Notes: generated by a model not told the origin, from the letters alone. Positions 53,544-63,760 are shown, counted from the stretch's first letter. The stretch: DNA of 64,000 nucleotides from Melioribacter sp. (GCA_020723965.1 DYHW01000001.1:46487-110486), one strand, 5' to 3'. Numbers and translations are program-made.

Positions 53544-55040
53544 TTAGTTGAAATCCGGTCTGCTAAAATTAGCAGAAACCTTTTTTAATATAGTAAAACT
53601 AATTGTTGTTCCCTTGCCGGCTGTGCTTTCTGCCCATATTTTGCCCCGGTGTTTTTTTACAAATTCATAACACAAAATTAATCCTAAACCTGTCCCTTTT
53701 TCTTTTGAAGTGCCAAGTGTAGAAAAATTTTTCGTCGGGTCAAAGAGTTTATTAAGATTTTCTTGGCTTATGCCAACGCCGTTATCGGAAACTGATATTT
53801 TTATCTGATCATCAAACTCTTGTGAAGAAATTTTTACCGTTCCACCTTTATTTGTAAATTTTATTGCGTTCCCAATTAAATTAAGAAAAACAGATTGGAG
53901 CATATTTTCATCGGCTATAATTTCTATTCTTTTGTTCACCTCATTTATCAAATTGATTTTTTTATTATCGGCGCTTGCTTGCAGCAGGCGGAGTATCTTT
54001 TCTAACGGTTTAGACAAAATTAAGTTTCTCGGTTCAAACGGAATAGTTCCGGATTGAATACGCGACCATTTTAAAAGATTATTTAAAAGAATATTTACAG
54101 ATTGTGCGATCTCAAAAATATATTCTGCAAATTTTTGTATTTCTTCTCCGCTCAATTCGTTTATTTCATTTGATAAAATTTCTGCATAACCAAGAAGACC
54201 GTTTAGCGGTGTGCGTAGATCATGCCCAATAATAGAAAAGAGTTTATCTTTTGTAGTATTAAGCTGTTTTAGTTCTTCTGTAAACTTTTTGATCTGTTGT
54301 TCGGCATTTTTTTGTTCGGTTACATCGCGAAGAATCATAACAACTTCTTCGTGGGTTCGGATTGCAAAACGAGCTTCAAAAAATTGCGTTTGAAAATCTT
54401 TTTCTCTTTGAAATTCTAAAATTTGATAATCGCCGCTGTTTAGCGTAGAATGAATTTTAGCGCTGATTATATTGGCAAGTTCTTCGCTGAAAACTGAAAA
54501 GATCGAATTCCCTTTAAGTTTTAGCGTGGTGCCGAAAAGATTTCTGTAATTATTTTTGCAGTCAATAATATCGCCTTCTTTAGAAAGGACAAATATAAGA
54601 TCTGGAATTGCTTTTAAGATCGAATAATCGCTCGATTTTATATCCTTAAAAATATTTTCGATTAGATTTTTTTCGGAAATATCCTCAACAATGCAATCAA
54701 ACCCGAGTATCTTTCCCTCCTCATTTTCAATTCCGCTTACAAATTCCCGCAGAAGAATTTTTCTTCCGTTCTTTTTCTGCCATAAGTTTTCGTTTGAAAC
54801 TGATTTTGGATCATTCAAATAAGAGTAGAATCTTTTTGTCGCCGCCGCGCTAAAGGCATATTCTTCTTTGGAATAATGTTCCTGCAGTTCGCTGAATGAC
54901 GAAAAACCCAACAAACGCAAAAATGGTCTGTTGCAGTGAACAATTCGTCCTTCAACATCAGTTCTAAAAATCCCAAATCCAAAGTTTTCCCAAGTATTAT
55001 CGGGTAGATTCAAAACAGCATTGTTACTGTGTAATTCCAT
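53544..55040 (-). CDS. PAS sensor histidine kinase
   Basis: 498 aa, ATG start. Two PAS domains (about 12-125 and 140-245), HisKA with phospho-His273 in SIIGHDLRTPLNGLLGYAE, and HATPase_c (about 375-490) with SDNGVGISQ and GTGLGLILCYEFVKKH. Cytoplasmic. It precedes the 421-aa receiver protein by 23 bp, forming a two-component pair that starts this minus-strand signalling block. Confidence 0.92.
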   Translation of the reverse strand: MELHSNNAVLNLPDNTWENFGFGIFRTDVEGRIVHCNRPFLRLLGFSSFSELQEHYSKEEYAFSAAATKRFYSYLNDPKSVSNENLWQKKNGRKILLREFVSGIENEEGKILGFDCIVEDISEKNLIENIFKDIKSSDYSILKAIPDLIFVLSKEGDIIDCKNNYRNLFGTTLKLKGNSIFSVFSEELANIISAKIHSTLNSGDYQILEFQREKDFQTQFFEARFAIRTHEEVVMILRDVTEQKNAEQQIKKFTEELKQLNTTKDKLFSIIGHDLRTPLNGLLGYAEILSNEINELSGEEIQKFAEYIFEIAQSVNILLNNLLKWSRIQSGTIPFEPRNLILSKPLEKILRLLQASADNKKINLINEVNKRIEIIADENMLQSVFLNLIGNAIKFTNKGGTVKISSQEFDDQIKISVSDNGVGISQENLNKLFDPTKNFSTLGTSKEKGTGLGLILCYEFVKKHRGKIWAESTAGKGTTISFTILKKVSANFSRPDFN

Positions 55041-55916
55041 TAAACAATTTAGATCCGGTTTGTTTTTTCATAGTTTATTTATCTTCTTCCTCCCATTTCG
55101 GAACCTTGAATGAAAATAATGTTCCTTTCTAGGTAAAGATCATTAAAATTTATTACAAACTATAAATTTGTTCGCTTGAGTTTCACTCAGTTTTAAACAC
55201 AATTTAAGTGCCATTAAAAAGATATAGTTATAGAAAAGGGGAGAGTTAAAAATGAAGAAAAGGCGCGAAAAATTGATGAATAAAAGGTTTTCTAGATACT
55301 GAAAATAAATGATGAATTTATCTTTGCTTTATTGAGCAACTCTAAGCAGATGAATAATATTAGCCAGCAATATTTTGCTGTTAGTTATTACCGCTAATTA
55401 GAGCTGGAGCAATTATTATCCTTAATAAACATTGAATATCATTGAGATAACCAGTTGTGTGAATTAGATTGAGCCCCCAAAAAACATCATTGTTCTTTAG
55501 ATCGTTTTTCGTAATAAAATCTTAAAAGTATATTTTCAAAAATAAATCCGCGAAAACTTGTGCTGAGCAGCTCGACTGAGCTTGCCGAAGCATCCGGTTA
55601 ATCCGTAGTCTATTTTATTATTAAGAAATTACTTTTGGCGCGCCCAATAATTAATTTACACAACGAATTGTGATATTAAATAACGCTTAACAAGTAGGAA
55701 AACTAAACCAAATACATAACATCTCATTTTGTTTTTTTCGCTCGCTCCACAAATATAACCGCTCGCAGCTTTTTTTAAAATTATAGCAAAACCTTTCGAT
55801 AATAAAACTATAATGCTAGAAAAACCCCGTTCGTTTATAATGGAATTGAAAATTTTTAACATAAAAAAATGCGATAAAAAAAATCTACTCACTTATATTT
55901 AATCGATGAGAAAAAA
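55041..55916. other. 876-bp AT-rich intergenic region between divergent genes
   Basis: I find no convincing gene. A tiny frame at 55252-55302 (16 codons, MKKRREKLMNKRFSRY) has a good GGGGAGAG site but no other support. CTGAGCAGCTCGACTGAGC and GCTTGCCGAAG (55563-55590) belong to the GAGCTCGACGAAG repeat group, interrupting sequence that resembles ATCCG...TTAATCCGT repeat debris. It must hold the promoters of the kinase at 55040 and the chemoreceptor at 55917, but no clear box is visible. Confidence 0.6.
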
Positions 55917-57968
55917 ATGAAACTATCTATTTCTAAAAAAGTAGGGCTAATTGTAACAACTAGTTTGTTCGTAACCTTGAGCGTTATGATTATTGTATTG
56001 ATTACACAAGAGAGCAGTTCTAAATTAGTTTCAACGCGCCAAGAGGTCCATAACGTCAGCCAATTAATGATCAAGTCACTATATTTTGTTATGGCGGAAG
56101 GAATAACGGATGTTTCCCCCTACATTGAAAAAGTAAAAGACACAAAGAATTTGGTTGAGCTTAAGGTAATTCCTTCAAGTAAAATTAAGAGCGGATCAGA
56201 AGAAAAAATGGATGAAAATGAATTAGCAGTTTTTAAATCCAAACAGCCGCAAGCTTTTGCAGAAACATTTAAAGACCAGGATGTTTTCCGGAACATCGAA
56301 TTAATTCTATCCGATGATTCCTGTAACGATTGTCACAGCGCTACTACGGGAGAACCTTTAGCTGTTGTTAGCGTAAGATATTCGCTTGCCGGGATGTATT
56401 CCGGCATAGCCGCTCAACGATTAGTTGCCATTCTCTTAGCGGCTTTCACTATTGTTTTTACTTTTTTAATCTCAATGTTTTTTATAAAAAAGAGGATTGT
56501 TAAAGACTTAGAAATTTCAGTAAGCAATATTGAAAAATTATCTGATGGCGAGATCACAGACGTAAAGGTTACTGATAGACAAGATGAAATAGGTAAATTG
56601 AATGTTGCATTAAATAAATTGCAAACCAGCATGGCAAATAGAGCCCAAATGGGCGCTCATTTCGCCGACGGAAATCTTGAAGAAGAAGTTGTTCTGCTAT
56701 CAGATAAAGATGTATTGGGGAAAGCATTCCAGACTATTAAAACCAGCTTGAAGAATCTTGTGGATGATTCAAAGATGTTATCCCAAGCAGCTTTAGATGG
56801 TAAATTAAATTATAGAGCGGACGGAAATAAACATAATGGCGAATTTAAAGAAGTCATAAATGGTGTAAACGCAACTCTCGATGCAGTTGTTCAACCGATA
56901 AATGAATCAAGCAACGTCTTAAGTGAATTGGCTCAAGGTGATTTAACTGTTCGAATGACTGGCGCTTATAAAGGCGATTTTGCGAAAGTTAAAAACAATA
57001 TTAACAGTTTAGCAGATTCATTCAGCAGCGCGCTTTCGGATGTTGCCGCAGCAGTTCAAGCAACGGCAAGCGCAAGCAGTCAAATTTCATCGAGCAGTGA
57101 AGAGATGGCAGCCGGCGCTCAAGAACAAAGCAGTCAAACCACAGAAGTAGCAAGTGCAGTAGAAGAGATGACAAAGACAATATTCGAGACGACAAAGAAC
57201 TCCGGCAATGCAGCAAAAGCAGCAAAGAACTCCGGTGCAATTGCTCTAGAAGGGGGAAAAGTAGTAGAAGAGACAATAGTAGGAATGAACAGAGTAGCCG
57301 AAGTGGTAAAGAAATCAGCCGAGACCGTACAAGCCCTTGGCAAGAGCAGCGATCAGATCGGAGAAATAGTTCAAGTAATTGATGACATTGCAGATCAAAC
57401 AAACTTACTTGCTTTGAATGCTGCAATTGAAGCAGCACGTGCCGGAGAACAAGGAAGAGGTTTTGCAGTTGTTGCAGACGAAGTAAGAAAATTAGCAGAG
57501 CGGACAACAAAAGCAACAAAAGAAATTGCTGCGATGATAAAGCAGATACAGAAAGATACCGAAGGGGCAGTAGAATCGATGAGCAGAGGAACCGAAGAAG
57601 TAGAGAAAGGAAAAGCATTGGCAGACAAAGCCGGACAATCGTTGAAGCAGATCATAAGCGGTGCACAGGATGTAGTAGATATGTCAACACAAGTAGCGGC
57701 GGCAAGCGAGGAACAATCCTCTGCAGCTGAACAGATAAGTAAAAATGTTGAAGCAATCAGCAGTGTAACCCAGCAAAGTGCCGCCGGTGTTCAACAGATA
57801 GCCCGCGCAGCAGAAGATCTAAACCGGCTGACAGTAAATCTTCAAGAGTTGGTATCAAGATTTAAGATAGATGAATCATCAGCAAATAGAACCAATGGCA
57901 ATGGAAAATCGCATGCAGTAAAAAGTCATGCAGCAGTGCGCTCGAATGGCGTAATAGTTCATAGTTAA
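55917..57968 (+). CDS. Methyl-accepting chemotaxis protein with CxxCH periplasmic sensor
   Basis: 683 aa, ATG start. TM1 (about 9-29), a periplasmic domain carrying SCNDCH (Cys136, Cys139, His140) that probably binds haem c, TM2 (about 165-188), a HAMP domain and linker with a second HAMP-like repeat (about 190-360), and a long cytoplasmic MCP signalling domain (about 380-660) with the CheW/CheA-binding hairpin tip [20 protein letters not shown]. It would steer motility or another output by redox, oxygen or NO. No che genes are in the window. A terminator follows. Confidence 0.93.
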   Translation: MKLSISKKVGLIVTTSLFVTLSVMIIVLITQESSSKLVSTRQEVHNVSQLMIKSLYFVMAEGITDVSPYIEKVKDTKNLVELKVIPSSKIKSGSEEKMDENELAVFKSKQPQAFAETFKDQDVFRNIELILSDDSCNDCHSATTGEPLAVVSVRYSLAGMYSGIAAQRLVAILLAAFTIVFTFLISMFFIKKRIVKDLEISVSNIEKLSDGEITDVKVTDRQDEIGKLNVALNKLQTSMANRAQMGAHFADGNLEEEVVLLSDKDVLGKAFQTIKTSLKNLVDDSKMLSQAALDGKLNYRADGNKHNGEFKEVINGVNATLDAVVQPINESSNVLSELAQGDLTVRMTGAYKGDFAKVKNNINSLADSFSSALSDVAAAVQATASASSQISSSSEEMAAGAQEQSSQTTEVASAVEEMTKTIFETTKNSGNAAKAAKNSGAIALEGGKVVEETIVGMNRVAEVVKKSAETVQALGKSSDQIGEIVQVIDDIADQTNLLALNAAIEAARAGEQGRGFAVVADEVRKLAERTTKATKEIAAMIKQIQKDTEGAVESMSRGTEEVEKGKALADKAGQSLKQIISGAQDVVDMSTQVAAASEEQSSAAEQISKNVEAISSVTQQSAAGVQQIARAAEDLNRLTVNLQELVSRFKIDESSANRTNGNGKSHAVKSHAAVRSNGVIVHS

Positions 57969-57978
57969 TTGAAAATAG

Positions 57979-58003
57979 GACGAGATTCTATCTCGTCTTT
58001 TTT
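57979..58003 (+). terminator. Rho-independent terminator after the first chemoreceptor
   Basis: Perfect 8-bp stem GACGAGAT (57979-57986) / ATCTCGTC (57990-57997), 3-nt loop, then TTTTTT. Directly after the stop of the chemoreceptor gene. Confidence 0.88.
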
Positions 58004-58225
58004 AGTTGAGTGCTGTCGAGTTATCAACTCGACCAACAAGTCAATTTTACTAACAGTATTATGCAAAAAGGTGATTATCAGCAATTCTGAATTCAATCAA
58101 TCACTGTATCATGTCTTTACAATAGTGAGAAATTGAGGATTTAAACGGTAAATAAATATCGAACCATTCAAAAAAAATCATATTAGGGCTAAAAAAAAAT
58201 AAGATTCCTCCGATTATAACTATAA

Positions 58226-58329
58226 GACTTCTGAAAAATTGGTAACTGTCATATTGATCCCGACGTCTCGACTGAGCTCGACGAAGTCTTGTCGGGATCA
58301 TAGTGCCAAAAGCGAATAAATCAGAAGTC
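58226..58329. repeat. 104-bp palindromic element with 9-bp terminal inverted repeats
   Basis: GACTTCTGA (58226-58234) and TCAGAAGTC (58321-58329) bound the element. Inside is a 44-bp core (58256-58299) beginning GATCCCGAC and ending GTCGGGATC, with internal CTCGACTGAGCTCGACGAAG. Bases 58227-58299 recur inverted at 32814-32886 with two mismatches, and partly at 38915 and 12814. It lies in the 377-bp gap between the terminator and the TonB-C gene; no transposase is present. The rest of the gap shows nothing clear. Confidence 0.85.
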
Positions 58330-58360
58330 TCATATAGAATATTCATTGGAGGACCTATTT

Positions 58361-58771
58361 ATGAGGCTGCGTTTAAATTATAGTGCAATATTTTTTTCCC
58401 TTCTTTTCAGCGCTCTTTTCTTTTTGCTTTTCAGTAAAACAGAATCAAAAAATTTAAATCCGGGGGAAGAAGAGTACCTAGTAGCAGTTGAAGTAATGCC
58501 TGCGCCTGTTGGCGGTTTAGAAAGCATTATGAAAAAAATTACCTATCCTGATATGGCAATAAGAACCAAAACCGAGGGCAAAGTTTATGTGCTGATCCTT
58601 ATTAACGAAAGCGGCGATGTTGACGACGTGAAAATAGTTAAAGGTATTGGCGCCGGCTGCGATGAGGAAGCGGCTAAAGCAATAAAGAAAACAAAATTTT
58701 CACCCGGCATGAATAAGGGCGCTGCAGTAAAAACAAAGTTAGGATTAGCAATTTCATTTAAGCTGCAATAA
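58361..58771 (+). CDS. TonB C-terminal-domain mini-protein
   Basis: 136 aa from ATG 58361, chosen for the GGAGG site at 58348; an in-frame TTG upstream is not supported. An N-terminal hydrophobic segment (about 8-26) serves as signal or anchor, followed by a TonB_C domain (about 55-134: GGLESIMKKITYPDMA, GKVYVLILINESGDVDDVKIVKGIG, CDEEAAKAI, KFSPG). It lacks the long Pro-rich linker of true TonB, so it is unlikely to span the periplasm. A close paralogue follows at 58845. Confidence 0.88.
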   Translation: MRLRLNYSAIFFSLLFSALFFLLFSKTESKNLNPGEEEYLVAVEVMPAPVGGLESIMKKITYPDMAIRTKTEGKVYVLILINESGDVDDVKIVKGIGAGCDEEAAKAIKKTKFSPGMNKGAAVKTKLGLAISFKLQ

Positions 58772-58844
58772 TAATAGAAAATTCAATTGCTATTTAGTTA
58801 ACAAATTACCATCACAACACGGGGGAGAATTAAGGTGTAACAAT

Positions 58845-59246
58845 ATGCAAACAAAAAAGATCAATTTATTTTTTCTTCTTACAATTATTTTTTTATTTCT
58901 TTTTCTTAGAACCGAAATAGAATGCAAAAATTTTTTACCTAGCGAAGATGAATATATTCTTACCGCCGAAAAGATGCCCTCTCCTATTGGAGGCTTGGAA
59001 GGAATAATGAAGAGAATTACTTATCCGGAAATAGCAGTGCGTATGAAAACTGAAGGAAAAGTCTATTTGCTTGTATTTGTAAATGAGAGCGGCGATGTAG
59101 ACGATGTGAAGATTGTTAAAGGAATTGGAAACGGCTGCGATGAAGAAGCTGCAAGAGCAGTCAAAAGGACAAAGTTCAATCCGGGTACAGATAAAGGAGT
59201 GCCGGTAAAAACCAAATATTCATTTGCCGTTACCTTTAAGCTCTAA
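58845..59246 (+). CDS. TonB C-terminal-domain mini-protein (tandem paralogue)
   Basis: 133 aa, ATG start with GGGGGAG/AAGG site. Same layout as the gene before it: hydrophobic N-terminus (about 7-22), short linker, TonB_C domain with GGLEGIMKRITYPEIAVR, NESGDVDDVKIVKGIG and KFNPG. The two differ mostly at the N-terminus, so they arose by tandem duplication. It ends 27 bp before the second chemoreceptor, which is probably co-transcribed. Confidence 0.88.
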   Translation: MQTKKINLFFLLTIIFLFLFLRTEIECKNFLPSEDEYILTAEKMPSPIGGLEGIMKRITYPEIAVRMKTEGKVYLLVFVNESGDVDDVKIVKGIGNGCDEEAARAVKRTKFNPGTDKGVPVKTKYSFAVTFKL

Positions 59247-59273
59247 AAAATTAAAAGCAGGAAGAGGTAAGAA

Positions 59274-61382
59274 ATGCTAAAATTCAAAAACGTAAAATTA
59301 GTTCGTAAGGTCCAATTGGGATTTGCTATAATTGCATTAGTCTCAACGGTAATTGCGGTTAATTCATTTTTCCAAATGCAAGAAACATATAATCAAAAAG
59401 AATCTTTAATGAATGATTATTTTCATCCTCAACATCAAATTCAGGATTTGTTCAAGAGATTCAATAATATTCAGTTCATCTGCTTAAAGTTTGCCAATCC
59501 GGGTTTCGAATCGAGCATTCAGGAGAACATGAAATTAGTACAGGAAGAGAAAGCACAGATAGACAGTGTTTTTGCTTTTTTTGCTAAGAAAAAATTAGAA
59601 CCCAAAATGAAAGAAGAGATCGAAGCGGTAAAAAAAGTTTGGACTAATTATAAATCGGTAGTTCTCGATGCTATAATAAGCGCCGGCTTAATGAAAGATT
59701 ATGAAATGGCTTCTGTTGTTACGACCACTTCGGGCGAAGAGATTGCCGCACAGATCAACCAACAATTTTCTAAAGTTGAAAGCTATTTAGATGACTATGG
59801 TCATAATCTTAATAAAGATATTGATGATAATCTCGGCTTCGCCAAAATTTTCATAATAGCTGGAATGATAGGCGGAACATTAGTTTTTGCATTTTCAATT
59901 TTTATGATAGCGCCAGCAATTACCCGTCCGATAAAAGAATTTAATGAGGCAATAACCCATTTTGCACAAGGCAATTTCAATGTCGAATTGAAAATCGACT
60001 CGAAAGATGAATTTGGCGAAATGAAAGAAAAATTGGTGAAATTACGCGAAGCTCAAAAAGAAAAAATAAAAGCCGCAGAACTAATTGCCAACGGCTTGTT
60101 CGAGAGAGTTGTTCCTTCTTCTGATAAGGATGAACTTGCTTTGTGCTTTAACACAGAAATAGAAACCTTACAAGAGCTTACAAATGAGGTCCGTCGTGTA
60201 ATTGAAGCCACTTCCGAAGGTGATCTTTCAATACGCGGCAGCATAGAAAAATTCAACGGAGGTTTCAGAGAGATTGTGCTTGGTTTTAATAAAACTCTCG
60301 ATTCAATTATAGTTCCTATTAAAGAAGGGGCAGATGTTCTTGCTGTTTTAGCTACGGGTGATTTAACAGGAAGAGTTGCCGGCAATTATAAAGGCGATTT
60401 GAAATTGATAAAAGACAGCATCAATGAAGTTGCAGAGTCTTTGAGCAGTGCAATAAGCGGAGTAAGCGAAGCGGTCTCTGCCACTGCAAGTTCAGCAAAT
60501 CAAATTTCATCGAGCAGTGAAGAGATGGCAGCCGGCTCGCAAGAGCAGAGCGCTCAAACTACCGAAATTGCGCTTGCAATTGAAGAGATGACAAGAACTA
60601 TAATGCAGAACACTAAAAGCGCTTCGCACGCTGCCGAGACTTCAAAAAATGCTGGCGAAAAGGCTAAAAAAGGGGGCGAAGTTGTTAATGAAACTATTAA
60701 AGGGATGGAAAGAATCAGCAGCGTTGTTGAGAAATCTGCGCAAACAGTTTTCACACTTGGAAAGAACAGCGATAAGATAGGAGAAATAATTCAAGTGATT
60801 GATGATATTGCAGATCAAACAAACTTGCTAGCGCTAAACGCCGCCATCGAAGCAGCGCGTGCAGGTGAACAGGGAAGGGGCTTTGCAGTTGTAGCTGATG
60901 AAGTGCGTAAATTAGCCGAACGCACCACTAAAGCAACAAAAGAAATTGCCGGAATGATCAAAGAAATTCAGAAAGATACTACTAATGCAGTTGCATCGAT
61001 GGAAGAAGGCACACGCGAAGTTGAAAAAGGGAAACGCTTAGCAAATGAAGCCGGCGCTGTTCTGCAGCAAATAATAGATGGAGCAGTAGAGGTAAGCAAT
61101 ACTGCTATTCAAGTTGCAGCCGCAAGCGAAGAGCAGTCATCTTCCTCCGAACAGATAAGCAAAAACATTGAAGGCATTAACAATGTAACGAGAGAAACCT
61201 CTGCGGGAATTCAGCAGATTGCACGTGCCGCCGAAGATTTGAGCAGATTAACAGTCAATCTTCAAGAGATGGTTTCGCGGTTTAAGATTGATGCAAGATC
61301 GAATAACCATAATCGTTCAATTAACGAAGATGAAAAAAGCCAGTTTGCTATCCGCTCGAATGGTAAAATTATTTCATCGTAG
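59274..61382 (+). CDS. Methyl-accepting chemotaxis protein with 4-helix periplasmic domain
   Basis: 702 aa, ATG start with GAAGAGG site. TM1 (about 14-33), a helical periplasmic domain of about 160 aa resembling 4HB_MCP, TM2 (about 197-217), HAMP plus linker (about 218-390), and the MCP signalling domain (about 400-680) with [20 protein letters not shown]. No CxxCH. The signalling half is nearly the same as the gene at 55917, including a 37-base identical DNA stretch (57080-57116 and 60500-60536). Likely transcribed with the two TonB-C mini-proteins. Confidence 0.94.
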   Translation: MLKFKNVKLVRKVQLGFAIIALVSTVIAVNSFFQMQETYNQKESLMNDYFHPQHQIQDLFKRFNNIQFICLKFANPGFESSIQENMKLVQEEKAQIDSVFAFFAKKKLEPKMKEEIEAVKKVWTNYKSVVLDAIISAGLMKDYEMASVVTTTSGEEIAAQINQQFSKVESYLDDYGHNLNKDIDDNLGFAKIFIIAGMIGGTLVFAFSIFMIAPAITRPIKEFNEAITHFAQGNFNVELKIDSKDEFGEMKEKLVKLREAQKEKIKAAELIANGLFERVVPSSDKDELALCFNTEIETLQELTNEVRRVIEATSEGDLSIRGSIEKFNGGFREIVLGFNKTLDSIIVPIKEGADVLAVLATGDLTGRVAGNYKGDLKLIKDSINEVAESLSSAISGVSEAVSATASSANQISSSSEEMAAGSQEQSAQTTEIALAIEEMTRTIMQNTKSASHAAETSKNAGEKAKKGGEVVNETIKGMERISSVVEKSAQTVFTLGKNSDKIGEIIQVIDDIADQTNLLALNAAIEAARAGEQGRGFAVVADEVRKLAERTTKATKEIAGMIKEIQKDTTNAVASMEEGTREVEKGKRLANEAGAVLQQIIDGAVEVSNTAIQVAAASEEQSSSSEQISKNIEGINNVTRETSAGIQQIARAAEDLSRLTVNLQEMVSRFKIDARSNNHNRSINEDEKSQFAIRSNGKIISS

Positions 61383-61394
61383 TTTTTAATCAAC

Positions 61395-61420
61395 GGGCAG
61401 CGGTTTACAGCTGCCCTCTT
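61395..61420 (+). terminator. Terminator after the second chemoreceptor
   Basis: A 7-bp stem GGGCAGC (61395-61401) / GCTGCCC (61410-61416), with an 8-nt loop and a T-rich but interrupted tail (TCTTCTTT). Moderately good. Confidence 0.65.
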
Positions 61421-61529
61421 CTTTCCCCTTCTCTTCTCCTCTATGAATTAAAACACAAAGTTGCCTCTTCCCTTTATAATTCTTAGCTTTAAATAAATTA
61501 TTGCAGTTACAATTTAATTTGATAAGTTA

Positions 61530-62222
61530 ATGGAAGATTTTGCTCAGGCTAATAAATTACTTTTACTCGGTAAATTAACCGCCAGTCTGGTTCATGAAAT
61601 AAGAAACCCTCTTTCTGCTTTAAAGCTGAATCTTGATTACATGAAAATGGCACAAGATGATCTGCCACAGGACATAAAGGAAATTGTTACTGAGTCGTTA
61701 GATGCTTTCGAACAAGTTACTTTTTTAATTGAAGACGTTCTCGATTTTACAAGAAAGCCCACTGCTAAAATTCATCAGATCTCTGTCGATTCTATAACGG
61801 ACCGCTGCTTAAAAGTTATTTCGATAAGTGCGCGCAACAAAGGAATTTCCATCGAAAAAGAATTTGAAAGCGAACTGCCGCAGCTTTCAGCTAATAAGAA
61901 CAGAGTGATGCAGATATTCTTAAACTTAATAAATAATGCCATAGAAGCATCGCCCGAAAAAAGTAAAGTTGTCATCCGTTCTTTTAAAAAAAATTGCAAT
62001 GGTGTTCACTGCGTGTTTTGGGAAATTCAAGATTTCGGAAGCGGCATAAAAGAAGAAGATCAAAAAAAGATATTGAGCGATTTCTACACAACAAAAAGCA
62101 CAGGGCATGGAATTGGGCTTAGCGTTTGTAAGAAGCTTGCAGATGAATTGAATGCGGAAATTTATTTCAGCTCGGAATATGGTAAAGGCACTACCTTTTT
62201 TGTTAAATTTAGACTGGAATAA
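61530..62222 (+). CDS. Minimal NtrB-like sensor histidine kinase
   Basis: 230 aa, ATG start with no clear ribosome site. HisKA with phospho-His22 in ASLVHEIRNPLSALKLNL, then HATPase_c with NLINNAIEAS, DFGSGIKEED and GHGIGLSVCKK. There is no sensor domain and no membrane segment, so activity must be set by a partner. It lies 34 bp upstream of an NtrC-type regulator, its likely target. The NtrB/AtoS type is clear; a full-length alternative with an upstream sensor is not visible in frame. Confidence 0.92.
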   Translation: MEDFAQANKLLLLGKLTASLVHEIRNPLSALKLNLDYMKMAQDDLPQDIKEIVTESLDAFEQVTFLIEDVLDFTRKPTAKIHQISVDSITDRCLKVISISARNKGISIEKEFESELPQLSANKNRVMQIFLNLINNAIEASPEKSKVVIRSFKKNCNGVHCVFWEIQDFGSGIKEEDQKKILSDFYTTKSTGHGIGLSVCKKLADELNAEIYFSSEYGKGTTFFVKFRLE

Positions 62223-62256
62223 TTTTTTTTTCATCTTTTTCAAAAGGTTGCCAACA

Positions 62257-63648
62257 ATGGTTCCCAAAATCTTAATTATTGATGACGATGATCTTGTATC
62301 GGCATCGTTAAAAAAAGTTTTATTGAAGATCGGTTACGATGTTTCTACATGTCTGCGGGCGGGAGAAGCAGAAAAAATTGTGGCTGATTTTCAGCCCGAT
62401 ATTATTTTGCTCGATATTTACCTCACCACACACAATGGAATCGATATTCTAAAAAGTCTGAAAAAAAAGTTCGCATCAATTCCTGTAATAATGATAACCG
62501 GTTATGCCGATGTTAAAATTGCAGTAGCGGCAATCAAATCCGGCGCATTCGATTTTCTTCTTAAGCCGATCGATCTCGAGCAGCTTAAGTTTGTTCTCGA
62601 TAAAGCGGTTGAAAATCTTAGACTGAAATCTGAAGTAAGCCGGCTTCATACGCTGCTAGAAGAAAATGAATTAACAAAAGAATTTTTCGGGAAAGGGACA
62701 AAAATACAACGGATAGTAACTTCGGTTGAGAAACTTGCCAAGAGCGCCGATACGACAATCCTTTTAGAAGGAGAAAGCGGCACCGGAAAAGAAGTTTTTG
62801 CAAAGTTCATTCATCAAAAAAGTCCCCGTGCAAACGCGCCGTTTATTACAATTAACTGCGCTACAATTCCTAAAGACTTAGCAGAAAGCGAGCTATTCGG
62901 GCATGAAAGAGGCGCCTTTACAGGCGCATCTCAAAAAACCAAACTGGGTAAATTCGAACTTGCTGAAGGGGGAACAATTCTTCTTGATGAAATAGGCGAG
63001 TTGAGTTTAGACCTGCAGGTAAAACTATTGCGCGTTCTTCAGGAAAGAAAATTTTACCGGCTTGGTGGAGAAAAAGAAATTTCTGTAAACGTGCGCGTTC
63101 TTGCTGCAACTAATAAAAACCTCGAAGAGGAAGTTGCACGCGGAACTTTTAGAGAAGATTTGTATTACAGATTGAACGTTGCTAAAATATACGTTCCTCC
63201 TCTTCGTGAAAGAAAGGAAGACATTGTATATATAGCATATTCCTTTTTAAATGAGTTTAACAAGAAATTTGGCAAACATGTTCAGGGAATCGATGCTTAC
63301 GGGGTCGAATTGTTGAAAGCGTATTCTTGGAAAGGAAACATACGCGAGTTGAGAAATGTAATTGAACGCGTTATGCTTCTCGCGGAAGAAGATGAATTAA
63401 CCGATCAACATTTTTCATTTTTGATAGAAGATAAAGATGCAGTTGAAAGCGGCGATGAAAAGTTTATTCTGCAAATCCCATCTAAAGGGGTTAAGATAGA
63501 TATGGTTCTAAAAATTTTAATTCAAAAAACATTGAAGATCACAAACGGAAATCAAGTTAAAGCGGCTAAGATTCTCGGTCTATCACGCTCTAAACTGCGC
63601 TATAGAATGGAACTATTAGGTATTGAGGTTACGAAGAATATAAACTAA
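62257..63648 (+). CDS. NtrC-family sigma-54-dependent response regulator
   Basis: 463 aa from ATG 62257, with AAAGG upstream; a longer frame overlaps the kinase gene and is not supported. Receiver (1-118) with Asp53 (LLDIYL), AAA+ domain with Walker A GESGTGKE (172-179) and GAFTGA (219-224), and a C-terminal Fis-type HTH (NQVKAAKILGLSRSKLRYRM). It should activate sigma-54 promoters when phosphorylated by the kinase upstream. Its targets are not visible in the window. A terminator follows. Confidence 0.95.
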   Translation: MVPKILIIDDDDLVSASLKKVLLKIGYDVSTCLRAGEAEKIVADFQPDIILLDIYLTTHNGIDILKSLKKKFASIPVIMITGYADVKIAVAAIKSGAFDFLLKPIDLEQLKFVLDKAVENLRLKSEVSRLHTLLEENELTKEFFGKGTKIQRIVTSVEKLAKSADTTILLEGESGTGKEVFAKFIHQKSPRANAPFITINCATIPKDLAESELFGHERGAFTGASQKTKLGKFELAEGGTILLDEIGELSLDLQVKLLRVLQERKFYRLGGEKEISVNVRVLAATNKNLEEEVARGTFREDLYYRLNVAKIYVPPLRERKEDIVYIAYSFLNEFNKKFGKHVQGIDAYGVELLKAYSWKGNIRELRNVIERVMLLAEEDELTDQHFSFLIEDKDAVESGDEKFILQIPSKGVKIDMVLKILIQKTLKITNGNQVKAAKILGLSRSKLRYRMELLGIEVTKNIN

Positions 63649-63735
63649 ACTTTTCGTTAATTTTCTAATCATTCTTAAAAAGTTCAGAGTGTTCGGAATT
63701 AGATATAGAAACTTCTGAATTACATGAATTGTGGT

Positions 63736-63760
63736 TCCCGTAAAAACGGGATTTTTTTTT
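63736..63760 (+). terminator. Rho-independent terminator after the NtrC-type gene
   Basis: TCCCGT (63736-63741) / ACGGGA (63746-63751) with an AAAA loop, then nine T. It serves the kinase-regulator pair on the plus strand. Confidence 0.8.

Noticed and set aside
55656..55892. 78-aa minus-strand frame upstream of the first chemoreceptor
   Set aside because: No ribosome site, unordered hydrophobic content and AT-rich intergenic composition; not supported as a gene.
57022..57618. Leucine/serine-rich 198-aa open frame on the minus strand inside the first chemoreceptor
   Set aside because: Composition is an artefact of codon bias in the opposite strand; no ribosome site or domain, and the chemoreceptor frame is certain.
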